DNA of 64,000 bases from Parcubacteria group bacterium (GCA_002724975.1 PBQF01000039.1:1-64000); one strand, 5' to 3'; counted from the first letter of the stretch, positions 39,565 to 49,143 are shown. Notes: generated by a model not told the origin, from the letters alone. Made by a program: numbers and translations.

Positions 39565-41499
39565 TTAATCAATAACCCTTTCGCCTCCAGTCTTGAAACT
39601 CGGGTCCGTACTTATTCGAGTAGTTAGTTCCCCCTTAGTGCTTTCCAGAAGAGCGCCGGTAAAATCATCTTTAGCTGTTACCTTAGATTTGTTCACAAGA
39701 ATCGGAACATTGTTAACCTGACTTAAACTTGGAGTAAAACCTATTTGAAAGGCCACTTCTCGAGCCGATGAGGAAAATCCCGAGCCGGAAGCAATAGCCC
39801 CAACATCCCAAGAAACCTCCCTATTAACAGAGTTGTAATTCAAAGTTTCCTCCGAAGCGCTTGTGTTAGCGGTCCACCTGATATAAGAAGGGAGTTTAGC
39901 TGAAATAACTATGTCCGAAGCATTATTAACGCTGTTACTTAAAGTCCAAATAACTGTGTAGGTTGTCTCTACTTCTGCCTTTGGAGGAATAGGACCTGAA
40001 TTCAAAATTGGTCCTGAAAAATGAACTATTCTGGGTGCCAGAGAAAGATTTGTATCAAATCTTATACTTTTCTTTGACGAAGAAATAACTTCTTCTGACA
40101 CATTAGATTCTGAAAGTCTCCTACCTCTAACACTAACATTTAACGAGACCTCGGGATTTCTTAGAGAAGCCCCGGTAAACTCCATTGAATTAAACCTAAA
40201 ATTAACAGTGCCATTGTCTCCTGGATTAACAGATTCAAAAAAAGGACTCCTTTCTTGATTCCAAACAACAATATCACTCAAAGAATCAAAAAATCCTCCT
40301 CTAACAAAAACTGAATTTTCATCAACATCTCCAACAATTTTTGCTTCTATTTCTACATTTGCAATACTTGTTGGTAAATTGTTCTTCCATAGGATATCAA
40401 CATTCACAATTTCTCCGACTGGAGTACTGTAATTATTTGAGGTGCTGCCATCGACTACAATATCAAGAGACAGAAATGGTTTTTTTATAAAAATTAATTG
40501 AGTTGATGAAACAAAGGCAGTTTTTAGTTCCTGTTCGTCATCTTCGCTTTGAAGGCCACTGAAAAATCTAAAAATTCTTTCTTCATTGTCCTGGCCTTCA
40601 AGGACTCCTGTTATTTCTATTTTTTTCTCCTCGCCCGGAGACAAATCTCCTATTTTCCAAATATTTTGTTCATACGAAGTCCGTGGTACAGATTCTTTAA
40701 ATGTAAAACCAAATGGATACTCGGCAATAAACATTAAATCTTCTATTAGATTATTGGAGTTTGACTTCAGAGTGACATCAAGTGATATTTCTTTACCAGA
40801 ATTAACTTCTGTTAGAGACTCTATTGAAAAACTTACTGGTGAAGAACTTATTTCAATTTCATATTCTTTTTCTTTAAAGAAAATAGCATTTGAACCCGAA
40901 ACCCTGTATTCAACTGTTAACTTTATCTTTTCTTTGCTTCCCTCTTCCCCAAAAAGAACAGCATTTATCTCCTGCTCGAATTTATCTCCTGAGCCTATGT
41001 TACCTAAAGGAAATCGCTCCCGAGGAAGCTCAAGAGAGAGATTATTTGGTGATCTGGTACCATCTGGATACTCAACAATCAAATCGGCTAATTCCAGAGC
41101 CGTATTATTATCATTAAAAACAATAATATCTAAAGAAAGTCTTTCCCCTCCACTAACCGAGACAGGGCCTGAAACACTAACTTCAACATTGTCTGAAGAA
41201 ATAATATTCCCCCCACCAAATAAGACAAACGAGGCAATAGCTAAAGCAAGAATGAAAAATGCTACAGAACCTACCAAAAACTTTTTTAAAAAATTTCTTT
41301 GTTTTTTAGCCATTTGATTTTCTAAGGTTGGATTTTCAACAAGATTTTTCTTATCCTCTTCGGACCAGTCGTCTCTTATATCATTAACATTAATCCCAGT
41401 CGGTCTTCTTATATTCTCATCGGGCTGAGAAAAAGACCTGGAGTCCAGATGTTTTTTAAGTTCTTCTATTTTACTTTTCTCTTCATTTTCATTCTCCAT
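39565..41499 (-). CDS. Large membrane-anchored surface protein with beta-sandwich repeats
   Basis: A 644-residue protein. An acidic cytoplasmic N-terminus (1-68), one transmembrane helix (about 74-95) and an extracellular region of about 540 residues that looks like a chain of CARDB/DUF11-like Ig folds (for example VSVSGPVSVSGGERLSLDIIVFNDNNT, EIEITGVLEGQ, VETTYTVIWTLSNSVNNASDIVISAKLP). DUF11-type modules occur in bacterial surface and adhesion proteins. It lies directly downstream of recO (6 bp gap) in the ileS-recO unit. I would guess a role at the cell surface. Confidence 0.75.
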   Translation of the reverse strand: MENENEEKSKIEELKKHLDSRSFSQPDENIRRPTGINVNDIRDDWSEEDKKNLVENPTLENQMAKKQRNFLKKFLVGSVAFFILALAIASFVLFGGGNIISSDNVEVSVSGPVSVSGGERLSLDIIVFNDNNTALELADLIVEYPDGTRSPNNLSLELPRERFPLGNIGSGDKFEQEINAVLFGEEGSKEKIKLTVEYRVSGSNAIFFKEKEYEIEISSSPVSFSIESLTEVNSGKEISLDVTLKSNSNNLIEDLMFIAEYPFGFTFKESVPRTSYEQNIWKIGDLSPGEEKKIEITGVLEGQDNEERIFRFFSGLQSEDDEQELKTAFVSSTQLIFIKKPFLSLDIVVDGSTSNNYSTPVGEIVNVDILWKNNLPTSIANVEIEAKIVGDVDENSVFVRGGFFDSLSDIVVWNQERSPFFESVNPGDNGTVNFRFNSMEFTGASLRNPEVSLNVSVRGRRLSESNVSEEVISSSKKSIRFDTNLSLAPRIVHFSGPILNSGPIPPKAEVETTYTVIWTLSNSVNNASDIVISAKLPSYIRWTANTSASEETLNYNSVNREVSWDVGAIASGSGFSSSAREVAFQIGFTPSLSQVNNVPILVNKSKVTAKDDFTGALLESTKGELTTRISTDPSFKTGGERVID

Positions 41500-41505
41500 A
41501 ATAAA

Positions 41506-42099
41506 TCAAAGGTCACTAGCTTTAATAGACTGATTTATCTCTTTAACAATAAGTGGCCTGAAATTATTGGTATAACTCAACATATCACTATTATAATCAG
41601 CACCAGCCAACAGGGCTTCTAATTCATGATTGTCTTGCACATATCCCAGACTTCTCAAGGTTCTAAGAACGATCAGAGTTTCAAGGTCAGAAACACTTTT
41701 ATCATCGTGTGCGCCAGACTCCATAAAGTCAAAACCTTTGGTTATTATATCAAATAACTCCCTGTTGCTGTCCTCTTCGCCGAGAACCCTTTTCAAAAAA
41801 AGAAGCACTCTGGTGGAAGACTGAAGTTTTATTTTGTTATTTCTAAATGAGTCAGGAAGATTTTTTATCTTGTAAGCCTCGGTTATGTGCCAGCCATTTT
41901 TACCTTTAATTAGATAGAGATTAATTAGAAAAAGATTCTGTAAATTGTACTTGAGCTTCGACTTTAACTCCCTAACGCCCTGCGCTCTAACTCGAATAAG
42001 ACCAAAATCCCGAGTAAAAATATTATAATTTCTACTGGCTTCGCCAATATTTGCTCCACCAATAACAATACCTGCGGTTTTATATTTTGTGTAAGACAT
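41506..42099 (-). CDS. recO: DNA repair protein RecO
   Basis: A 197-residue RecO, which helps load RecA on SSB-coated DNA and anneals strands. The N-terminal OB domain is typical (TAGIVIGGANIGEASRNYNIFTRDFGLIRVRAQGVRELKSKLKYNLQ), followed by the helical C-terminal domain. The protein is shorter than the usual 230-250 residues and the C-terminal zinc-binding cysteines are absent, as in several other bacteria. Start: ATG 42099, which overlaps the ileS stop (TGATG); GTG one codon earlier is possible. Confidence 0.88.
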   Translation of the reverse strand: MSYTKYKTAGIVIGGANIGEASRNYNIFTRDFGLIRVRAQGVRELKSKLKYNLQNLFLINLYLIKGKNGWHITEAYKIKNLPDSFRNNKIKLQSSTRVLLFLKRVLGEEDSNRELFDIITKGFDFMESGAHDDKSVSDLETLIVLRTLRSLGYVQDNHELEALLAGADYNSDMLSYTNNFRPLIVKEINQSIKASDL

Positions 42100-45000
42100 C
42101 ACTTAATTTTAATAGTTAAGGTTATCTCTCCTACCTTAACTTCTTCGCCTTCTAGAGAACTCTCTTTTTTAATAGAGTCTAGACCACAAACACTTTTTAT
42201 TTCCTCTTGATGTTTATCAATAAAACTGGTATCTCCATCCGAAGAAAAAGATAAAGAAATGGTGTCGCCTGGCTTCAGGCCCATATTCTTTCTCGTGTTT
42301 TGAATATACCTGATTAAATCTCTAGCATCACCTTCCTCTCGAAGCTCGGGGGTAATTTCTACATCAAGCTCAACTTCTAGTGATAAATTCTTGTCAAAAA
42401 CCACTTTTTTTATATTAGTCTCATCTTTAATTAGATTAATAAGTTCATCTCTAGCTTTTAACTTTTCGCTTTTAACTTTTAACTCATTCAACGGTTGTCT
42501 AACCTTAATTCCAGCAGACGATCTGGCCTCAAGACCAAGAGATACTATATTTCGAATTTCTTTCATTTCTGAGAGAATATCTTGGTCTACAGAGCCAGTT
42601 TTTAGCCATTCATCTAAATGCACGCTCTCTTTCTCTCCACCCACCTTTCCATACAAATCTTCCGCAATAAACGGAGTGAATGGAGCCATCAATTTGGAAA
42701 GTTCTTGTAAAACATGTCTAGTAGTAGATAAAGCATTTTGTTTGTCCTCACCTTTCCCCTTAAATCTATCTCGTGACCTTCGAATATACCAAGTAGATAA
42801 ATCGTTAATGAAATCAATAAATGGCCGTGCGGCTCTGTCTAGTTCATATTCATCCATTGCTTTTGTTACTTCTTCGTTTAATTCTCCCAGACGAGAAATA
42901 ATCCACTGATCTAAAACATTTTTGGAATCGGAACTACTTTCCTCTCCTTCTTTAAAAAGCTCATAAAATGAGAGAACATTTTGTAAACGCAAAATCACTT
43001 TCTTGTAAACTTCATCAACTCCGCTTTCTAAAAAGTTTAAATCTTCCCCTTTCATCACAGGAGATGACAAGAGATAAAGTCTCAGAGCATCAACTCCATA
43101 TTTATCAAAAATAAGAAGTGGGTCAGGATAATTCTGTTTTGACTTAGACATTTTACTACCATCTTCTGCTAAAACATTTCCGGTTGTAACAACATTTCTA
43201 AAAGCCACATCCCCAAAAAGCATAGTTGAAATTGTATGAGTGTAATAGAACCATGTTCTCGTCTGCGCAATATATTCAGCAATAAAGTCAGCTGGAAATT
43301 GCTTACCCTCCTTCGGATTAAATTCTTCTGTATTTTCAAAGGGATAATGATTTTGCGCAAAAGGCATTGACCCTGATTCGAACCAACAATCAAATACCTC
43401 TGGAACTCTTTTCATTTGCCCCCCACAGGAACAATTAAATTCCACAATATCAATGTAAGGTCTATGTAAATCAAGCTCATACAAATCATTATGTGGCAGG
43501 ATATTAAACTCTACTTCTCGTACTTCGGAGTTATCAAAATAATCGATGTTTTCAACCAAATAATTTGCATCCCTGCCCATCGCCGCTCCATATAAAAGAT
43601 GAATTGGCGTTCTGTGGCTTATTATAAGGATATTTTTGCCTTGATATTTTGAATCAATTTCATATATAAACTCTCCCATTCTTACTCTTATATCATTCCT
43701 GTTCTCGCCGTGCGGACATTTCTTTTCAAACTTTTCGTGCGTATTGCTGAAAAGTTTAGAATATTCTTCAATCGTTTCGCCATCATATTCCCCAAAGTCT
43801 TTCTCGGCAAGCCGTTTGTCATAAACAACTTCAAGACCAAGTTCTTTTGAAATAATTTCTGCAGATTCTTTGGCCCTTAAGACTGGTGACGAAAAAATTA
43901 AATCAATCTTTTCATTTTTTAATTCCCTTGCTCTCGCCAGAATGTTTTTCTCTCCCTCGCTAGTTAAATGATTGTCTTTATTACTTCCAGAGTCCAGATA
44001 TTGTTTTAAATTACTATCAGCGTTGCCGTGACGCATGACAAGATATTTGTTGCTATTATTTTTTAAACCAAGATCGTCTATTGAACCAACAACTTTCAGA
44101 GCATTGCATAAATGACATTTCCAAATTGGAAGAGGAGAAGCCCAGTATCTTGAGCGAGAAACATTCCAGTCAGGTGCGGTTTCTACAATATGTTCAAATC
44201 TGCCATGTTTTAGGTGTTCAGGTATCCATTTAATTTTTTTATTAAGCTCCAAAATTTCATTTTTTACTTTTTGTATGTTTACAAACCATGCTTCCATAGC
44301 ATTATAGAAAAGAGGAGTTTCACATCTATAACAATGGGGATAGCTGTGTGTGTAAAGAATTTCTTTAAAGACAAGGTTATTCTTTTTTAGGAAGTCTAAT
44401 ATATCTTTTTCTGAATCTTTAAAATATTGACCCTTGATTGAGTCTAGAGAATCATCATTAAAATACCCTCTCGAATCAAGAAGTGGAATTGCTGGTAAAT
44501 CTTTTTCTAATCCAAGACGATAATCATCTTCCCCATAAATAACAGCTGTGTGAACAACACCTGTTCCCTCTTCGATTGAAACAAAATCAGCCGTAGTTAT
44601 ATACCAAGCTTTTTTATCAGATTTCTCAACTTTATCTATATTAAATAATGGTTCGTATTGAAGGCCGTCTAGAGCCCCGCCAAGGAGTATGCCACTAACT
44701 TTTCTCCTTCCGCCAACACCAACATCTTCCTTTTTATCCTTTGCTACAATCAGATTTTCCCCATCCATATTCCACATTTCGTATTCAATATCTTCTCCCA
44801 CAGCCAAAGCTACATTTCCAGGCAAAGTCCAAGGGGTTGTTGTCCAAGCCAAGATATAAGTATTTTCATCAACAATTCCCCAGTCTTGAATTTCTTGTCC
44901 GGGCTTCAACTTAAATTTAACAGTTACAGATGTGTCTGTAACGTCCTTATAACTATTATCCATAGCAATTTCTGCTTTTGCTAACGAAGTCTCACACCTT

Positions 45001-45545
45001 GGACAATATAAAAGCACTTTCCTTCCTTCATAAATTAAATCTTTGTCATAGACCTGTTTGAAAGCCCACCAAACAGATTCAATATATGCATTGTCCATTG
45101 TTTTATAAGAGCCATCAAAATCAACCCATCTGGCAAATCTTTTTATTGTCTCTCTCCACTCGTCTACATAATGAAGAACTTTGCTTCTTGCAATTTGGTT
45201 AAATTCTTTAATGCCAATCTTTTCTATTTCTTTCCTACTTGAAATACCAAGTTCTTTTTCAACAATGGTCTCAATAGGCAAACCGTGACAATCCCAGCCC
45301 CATCTTCTGGGGACATGATATCCTTTCATAGTCCAATACCTTCCAACAACATCCTTTACCGCTGAACCAAGAAGATGCCCGTAGTGGGGTGTCCCAGTTG
45401 CAAATGGCGGACCATCATAAAAAGTAAATGGTTTATTATTTTTGGTTTGTTCTAGAGATTTCTCGAAAATTTTATTCTCTTGCCAAAACTTTAAAATTTC
45501 TTTCTCTCTTTTAGCTATTTCGCTTTTTTTATTTTCTTGAGCCAT
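42099..45545 (-). CDS. ileS: Isoleucyl-tRNA synthetase with inserted histidine-phosphatase domain
   Basis: An 1,148-residue IleRS. Class I motifs are PHYGHLLG (53-60) and KMSKS (798-802); the editing domain (about 200-400), zinc/linker region (CHLC at 477-480, CSC at 705-707), WFESGSMPFAQ and the helical anticodon domain are all present. Residues about 500-685 are not IleRS: they form a full histidine-phosphatase (phosphoglycerate-mutase-like) domain with MRHG (504-507), SSPVLRAKES (552-561), KDFGEYDG (582-589) and ISHRTP (642-647). Removing it restores normal IleRS order and length. The phosphatase has all catalytic residues. TATAAA lies 6 bp before ATG. recO follows. Confidence 0.96.
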   Translation of the reverse strand: MAQENKKSEIAKREKEILKFWQENKIFEKSLEQTKNNKPFTFYDGPPFATGTPHYGHLLGSAVKDVVGRYWTMKGYHVPRRWGWDCHGLPIETIVEKELGISSRKEIEKIGIKEFNQIARSKVLHYVDEWRETIKRFARWVDFDGSYKTMDNAYIESVWWAFKQVYDKDLIYEGRKVLLYCPRCETSLAKAEIAMDNSYKDVTDTSVTVKFKLKPGQEIQDWGIVDENTYILAWTTTPWTLPGNVALAVGEDIEYEMWNMDGENLIVAKDKKEDVGVGGRRKVSGILLGGALDGLQYEPLFNIDKVEKSDKKAWYITTADFVSIEEGTGVVHTAVIYGEDDYRLGLEKDLPAIPLLDSRGYFNDDSLDSIKGQYFKDSEKDILDFLKKNNLVFKEILYTHSYPHCYRCETPLFYNAMEAWFVNIQKVKNEILELNKKIKWIPEHLKHGRFEHIVETAPDWNVSRSRYWASPLPIWKCHLCNALKVVGSIDDLGLKNNSNKYLVMRHGNADSNLKQYLDSGSNKDNHLTSEGEKNILARARELKNEKIDLIFSSPVLRAKESAEIISKELGLEVVYDKRLAEKDFGEYDGETIEEYSKLFSNTHEKFEKKCPHGENRNDIRVRMGEFIYEIDSKYQGKNILIISHRTPIHLLYGAAMGRDANYLVENIDYFDNSEVREVEFNILPHNDLYELDLHRPYIDIVEFNCSCGGQMKRVPEVFDCWFESGSMPFAQNHYPFENTEEFNPKEGKQFPADFIAEYIAQTRTWFYYTHTISTMLFGDVAFRNVVTTGNVLAEDGSKMSKSKQNYPDPLLIFDKYGVDALRLYLLSSPVMKGEDLNFLESGVDEVYKKVILRLQNVLSFYELFKEGEESSSDSKNVLDQWIISRLGELNEEVTKAMDEYELDRAARPFIDFINDLSTWYIRRSRDRFKGKGEDKQNALSTTRHVLQELSKLMAPFTPFIAEDLYGKVGGEKESVHLDEWLKTGSVDQDILSEMKEIRNIVSLGLEARSSAGIKVRQPLNELKVKSEKLKARDELINLIKDETNIKKVVFDKNLSLEVELDVEITPELREEGDARDLIRYIQNTRKNMGLKPGDTISLSFSSDGDTSFIDKHQEEIKSVCGLDSIKKESSLEGEEVKVGEITLTIKIK
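43493..44048 (-). other. Histidine phosphatase domain inserted in IleRS
   Basis: Codes for IleRS residues 500-685. Catalytic set of the histidine phosphatase superfamily: first His in RHG, Arg in SSPVLRAKES, Glu in EKDFGEYDG and second His in SHR. It sits between the GSIDDL segment after the first zinc pair and LDLHRPYID before the second, that is, in the loop joining the two halves of the catalytic domain. Confidence 0.9.
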
Positions 45546-45571
45546 AAATTATTTATAGTAAACTTGTCGAA

Positions 45572-47236
45572 TTACATTTTTTCTGGAATTTTAATTCCCA
45601 AAAGATGAAGACCGTTTTTTAAAGTGTTGGCTACAGCCTTAGTTAAAAATATTTTGTACTCGCCACCCTCTTCTACAATTTTCTGTGTTGCATAAAAACC
45701 ATTAAAGCTACCCGCCAAATCAATCAAGAATTTGGATATTAACTGCGGAGATTTGTCCTGCCAAGCCCTCAAAATAACTTCAGGAAATTTATAAAGCATT
45801 CTCTCAATTTCGATTGATTCCCAGTCATCCGGCAATTCGTTGGAAGGTTTTAAGCCCTTGGCTTTAGCAATATCCAAAACAGATTTTGCTCGAACAGTTG
45901 TATACTGTAAATATGGCCCTGAATCGCCCTCAAATGAGATTGATTTATCAAAATTAAAGATAATATCTCGACCAATTCCTTGCTTTAAAATCGAATACTT
46001 TAAGGCGGAAATAGCTACCATTTCAGCTACTTCTTCCCGATTCTCAACCTCTCTTTCCTCCATTACCTCTAAAACTTTATCCTGTATTTCCCCGAGCAAA
46101 GAATCTGCCGAAATCACGTCACCTGTTCTTGAAGACATCTTTCCTTCTGATAGACGAAGCATTCCATGTCCAATATGAGTTGTTTTGTTAGCAAATCCTT
46201 CCTTTTCATAAACATGCTTCATTACTTCAAGTAAAACATCAAAGTAAGCATTCACTTCGTTACCTGAAATGACATAGGATTCGTCGTAAGAAAAATATTC
46301 ATCCTTAATTTTGGCTAGACCAAGTTCTTTTGCTTCATAAGTTGGTAGTCCAACAGAATTAATAAAAACTCTTGTATGAAGTCCGTAATTTTCTCCTTTG
46401 AAAACAATGGCTCCGTCACTCTTTTGAAAAAGATTTGCATTACTCTCAACTATTTCCCTTCCCTCTTTCCCAGCCTCGCTCTCAAAAAACAACTTGTCAA
46501 ATTCTGTGCCAAGTTTTTCATACATTTTTTCAAAATTATCCAGAGAAATTTCCTTACCTTGATCGTAAACTCTATTTATTTCCTCGTCCTCCCTACTATA
46601 AATCTTTTTGTTAATTTCTATAATCTCTTCTTTTGCCTTTTCGTCTTCTTCAAAACTTTTTGATCCTTTCGAATACGCCTCTCCCAAATCTTCATTTGTT
46701 TCTACTTTTTTCTTATCTTTCAAAATACTCCAAATAGCTTTAGCAATATGAAGTCCAACATCACCTTGATAATTTACCCTTCTCACATCAGCACCACCGA
46801 ATTCTGCAATTCTTGAAAGAGATTCCCCGATAGTGTTAGTCATTAAATGCCCAATATGAAAAATCTTAAATGGGTTTGGGTCTGTATATTCAAGAATTAC
46901 TTTTTTACCTGCAAGTGTTTTATTTTTACCAAAGCTTTCTTTAGTAGCATCCTTTAAACTGCTTGCAAAAAATTCTTTAGTTAGATGGAAATTAATAAAC
47001 CCCGCTCCGGCTACATCAATTTTCTCTACTTCTTTTGGTTTTTCTAGATTCTCGACTATCTTCTCTGCTAGTTCTTTAGGGGAGTTTTTCTCTTTTTTAG
47101 ATAGAATTAGAGCGATATTTGTTGAGTAGTCTCCATGAGAAAAATCTCCCGGGTGCTCAAAAATAACCTTATCGGCCGAAAGCCCAAGCTTTCCCAATGA
47201 TTTCTGTAGTTTTTCCTTTAAAATATCGCTTATCAT
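45572..47236 (-). CDS. argS: Arginyl-tRNA synthetase
   Basis: A 554-residue ArgRS. The N-terminal Add-1 domain precedes the catalytic domain with DPNPFKIFHIGHLMTN (HIGH), the family-specific QGDVGLHIAKA, and SSRTGD in place of KMSKS, as in many ArgRS. The DALR anticodon-binding domain follows to the end (AVANTLKNGLHLLGIKIPEKM). Typical length. It is upstream of ileS on the same strand, with a short gap, so the two synthetases may be co-transcribed. Confidence 0.96.
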   Translation of the reverse strand: MISDILKEKLQKSLGKLGLSADKVIFEHPGDFSHGDYSTNIALILSKKEKNSPKELAEKIVENLEKPKEVEKIDVAGAGFINFHLTKEFFASSLKDATKESFGKNKTLAGKKVILEYTDPNPFKIFHIGHLMTNTIGESLSRIAEFGGADVRRVNYQGDVGLHIAKAIWSILKDKKKVETNEDLGEAYSKGSKSFEEDEKAKEEIIEINKKIYSREDEEINRVYDQGKEISLDNFEKMYEKLGTEFDKLFFESEAGKEGREIVESNANLFQKSDGAIVFKGENYGLHTRVFINSVGLPTYEAKELGLAKIKDEYFSYDESYVISGNEVNAYFDVLLEVMKHVYEKEGFANKTTHIGHGMLRLSEGKMSSRTGDVISADSLLGEIQDKVLEVMEEREVENREEVAEMVAISALKYSILKQGIGRDIIFNFDKSISFEGDSGPYLQYTTVRAKSVLDIAKAKGLKPSNELPDDWESIEIERMLYKFPEVILRAWQDKSPQLISKFLIDLAGSFNGFYATQKIVEEGGEYKIFLTKAVANTLKNGLHLLGIKIPEKM

Positions 47237-47284
47237 AGGGCAAATTTTATCATGATTACGGGCATATGCTAGAATAGTTGGAAT

Positions 47285-47947
47285 ATGGCACTCTCAAATA
47301 AAAGAATTCTTAAGGAAAAGAAGAAAGGAGACATTGTCATTGCCCCATTCAAAAAAGAGTACCTAAATACTTCAAGTTACGACCTCACTCTTGGCGAATA
47401 TTATTTTCGAGAAAAGAAATCCCCCAACTACATGGGTATTTATAATATCTATAAGAAAAGACACACTGAAGTTATCTGGGGAACAAAGCCAGAAAAGGCC
47501 ACGAAAGCTAAGGAGGTTGTTCGTAATCCAGAGTTATTGGGTCTAGATCCTAATATGAGAATTATTCTTCTTGATCCAGGAGAAACAATCTTGGCCCACA
47601 CCAATGAATTCATAGGCGGCAGGAATCATATTACAACTATGATGAAAGCACGCTCTTCTCTTGGAAGAAACTTTATCGAGGTTTGTAAATGTGCTGGTTG
47701 GGGCGATGTTGGTTATACCAATCGTTGGACTATGGAAATCACAAACAATTCTAGAAGATATACTATTCCTCTTGCTGTTGGAGGCAGAATTGCTCAAATG
47801 ATATTTTTTGAAACAGGAGAGATACTAGGCTCGGATTATACAAAAACTGGAAAATACCAGAGCAAAAAATCACTTAAAGATTTAAAAAAGGAGTGGAAAC
47901 CCCAGATGATGCTCCCAAAACTTTATAAAGACTTTGAGAAGAAATAA
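47285..47947 (+). CDS. dcd: dCTP deaminase
   Basis: A 220-residue member of the dCTP deaminase/dUTPase superfamily, which makes dUTP (or dUMP in the bifunctional type) for thymidylate synthesis. Conserved parts: SYDLTLGEYY, LLDPGETILAHTNEFI, RSSLGR (123-128), AGWGDVGYTN and the catalytic Glu151 in RWTMEITNN, then VGGRIAQMIF. An insert of about 30 residues around 45-75 makes it somewhat longer than E. coli Dcd. An extended -10 (TGCTAGAAT, 47267-47275) lies 9 bp before ATG. It is divergent from argS and convergent with rplK. Confidence 0.9.
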   Translation: MALSNKRILKEKKKGDIVIAPFKKEYLNTSSYDLTLGEYYFREKKSPNYMGIYNIYKKRHTEVIWGTKPEKATKAKEVVRNPELLGLDPNMRIILLDPGETILAHTNEFIGGRNHITTMMKARSSLGRNFIEVCKCAGWGDVGYTNRWTMEITNNSRRYTIPLAVGGRIAQMIFFETGEILGSDYTKTGKYQSKKSLKDLKKEWKPQMMLPKLYKDFEKK

Positions 47948-47949
47948 GC

Positions 47950-48372
47950 CTACTTGGTCTCAATACCCATTGAACGAGCGGATCCTTCAATAATTCTCCT
48001 TGCTCCTTCAATATCTTTAGCATTTAAATCAACCATTTTCTTCTCAGCAATTTCCTTTACTTGAGCTTTAGTAACACTCCCCGCTTTACTAACGGTGTTT
48101 TTCCCAGAACCTTTTTTAATTCCAGCCGCCTTTATTAAAAGGGATGATGTCGGCGGGGTCTTTGTAATAAAATCAAAGCTTCTGTCTTCATAAACCGAAA
48201 TAACAACAGGTACTAACTCCCCTCTTTTATCTTGTGTCGCTTCGTTAAATCTGGTGATGAATTCTCCAATATTTATTCCTGCTTGACCAAGAGTTGGGCC
48301 CAAAGGAGGAGCCGGTGTTGCGGCACCACCTTGGACAATTGTCTTAACTTTTTTTACAACTTGTTTTGCCAT
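47950..48372 (-). CDS. rplK: 50S ribosomal protein L11 (uL11)
   Basis: A 140-residue uL11 of the GTPase centre. Sequence marks: VQGGAATPAPPLGPTLGQAGINIGEFITRFNEAT and the C-terminal KTPPTSSLLIKAAGIKKGSGKNT ... RRIIEGSARSMGIE. In most bacteria rplA (L1) follows; here the next gene is the convergent dcd, so rplA is not adjacent. Confidence 0.97.
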   Translation of the reverse strand: MAKQVVKKVKTIVQGGAATPAPPLGPTLGQAGINIGEFITRFNEATQDKRGELVPVVISVYEDRSFDFITKTPPTSSLLIKAAGIKKGSGKNTVSKAGSVTKAQVKEIAEKKMVDLNAKDIEGARRIIEGSARSMGIETK

Positions 48373-48374
48373 AT

Positions 48375-48920
48375 CTATATCTTTTTAACTTGAAGGTAAT
48401 CGAGTTCAACCGGAGTTTCTCTACCAAACATTGAGACCATAACCTTAACCTTGCCTTTACCTTCATCAACTTCTCCAATCTTTCCTTCAAGTTCTTTAAA
48501 CGGCCCATCGATTATAGAGACATGGTCGTCGATTTGCAAATCAATCTTATGTTTCAGCGTATCAGTACTCATCTTGTTAAATAATTCATCAATTTCCTCC
48601 TTCATTAAAGGAGTCGGGTGAATTCCAGAACCAACAAAGCCGGTCACTCTGGGAGTATTTCGAACAATGTACCAAGAGTCATCCGTCACAACCATATCTA
48701 CCAAGACATAACCAGGATAAATTTTTTCTTCTTCAACAACTCTTTTGCCTCTCTTTATTTTTATTTTCTTTTCAGTTGGAACAACGACATCAAAAATTCT
48801 ATTTTCATAACCCAAAGACTCAACTCTCTGTTTAAGATTGTGTGCTACTGCGTTTTCATATCCGGCATAAGTATGGATTGCATACCAATGCCTTTGTCCG
48901 TCTGTTTGTTGTTTACCCAT
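48375..48920 (-). CDS. nusG: Transcription termination/antitermination protein NusG
   Basis: A 181-residue NusG. The NGN domain (RHWYAIHTYAGYENAVAHNLKQRVESLG...YPGYVLVDMVVTDDSWYIVRNTPRVTGFVG) and the C-terminal KOW domain (DHVSIIDGPFKELEGKIGEVDEGKGKVKVMVSMFGRETPVELDYLQVKKI) are complete. NusG couples RNA polymerase to ribosomes or Rho. It sits in the conserved secE-nusG-rplK order. Confidence 0.97.
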   Translation of the reverse strand: MGKQQTDGQRHWYAIHTYAGYENAVAHNLKQRVESLGYENRIFDVVVPTEKKIKIKRGKRVVEEEKIYPGYVLVDMVVTDDSWYIVRNTPRVTGFVGSGIHPTPLMKEEIDELFNKMSTDTLKHKIDLQIDDHVSIIDGPFKELEGKIGEVDEGKGKVKVMVSMFGRETPVELDYLQVKKI

Positions 48921-48922
48921 AA

Positions 48923-49099
48923 TTAAATTATTGCCTTCAGAATCTCCGAGAAAATAAAGTCAAATAGTCCAAGATATGCTGCTGTTAAAAGAGATATTAA
49001 AATAACTAAAACAGTAAAGGCAACTGACTGGAACCTTGTCGGCCAAGAGACATGCTTCATCTCTCCTTTTGTGTCCCTAATGTAATCTATTATTTTCAT
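48923..49099 (-). CDS. secE: Preprotein translocase subunit SecE
   Basis: A 58-residue SecE, a single-span subunit that clamps SecY. It begins MKIIDYIRDTKGEMKHVSWP; the E-x-x-H/KVSWPTR motif is the family hallmark, followed by one transmembrane helix (about 27-52). It starts 178 bp upstream of nusG's start and ends 2 bp before it. Small enough to be skipped by gene finders. Confidence 0.93.
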   Translation of the reverse strand: MKIIDYIRDTKGEMKHVSWPTRFQSVAFTVLVILISLLTAAYLGLFDFIFSEILKAII

Positions 49100-49116
49100 A
49101 ATTTTGACATTTTTAA

Positions 49117-49133
49117 AAGCCCTCTCGGGGCTT
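49117..49133 (-). promoter_or_regulatory. Leader hairpin upstream of secE
   Basis: AAGCCC/GGGCTT stem with a short loop, followed by TTAAAAATG on the minus strand. It lies between the promoter (49144-49171) and the secE ATG, so it is either an attenuator-like structure or the secF terminator. Confidence 0.5.
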
Positions 49134-49143
49134 ATTTACCGTC

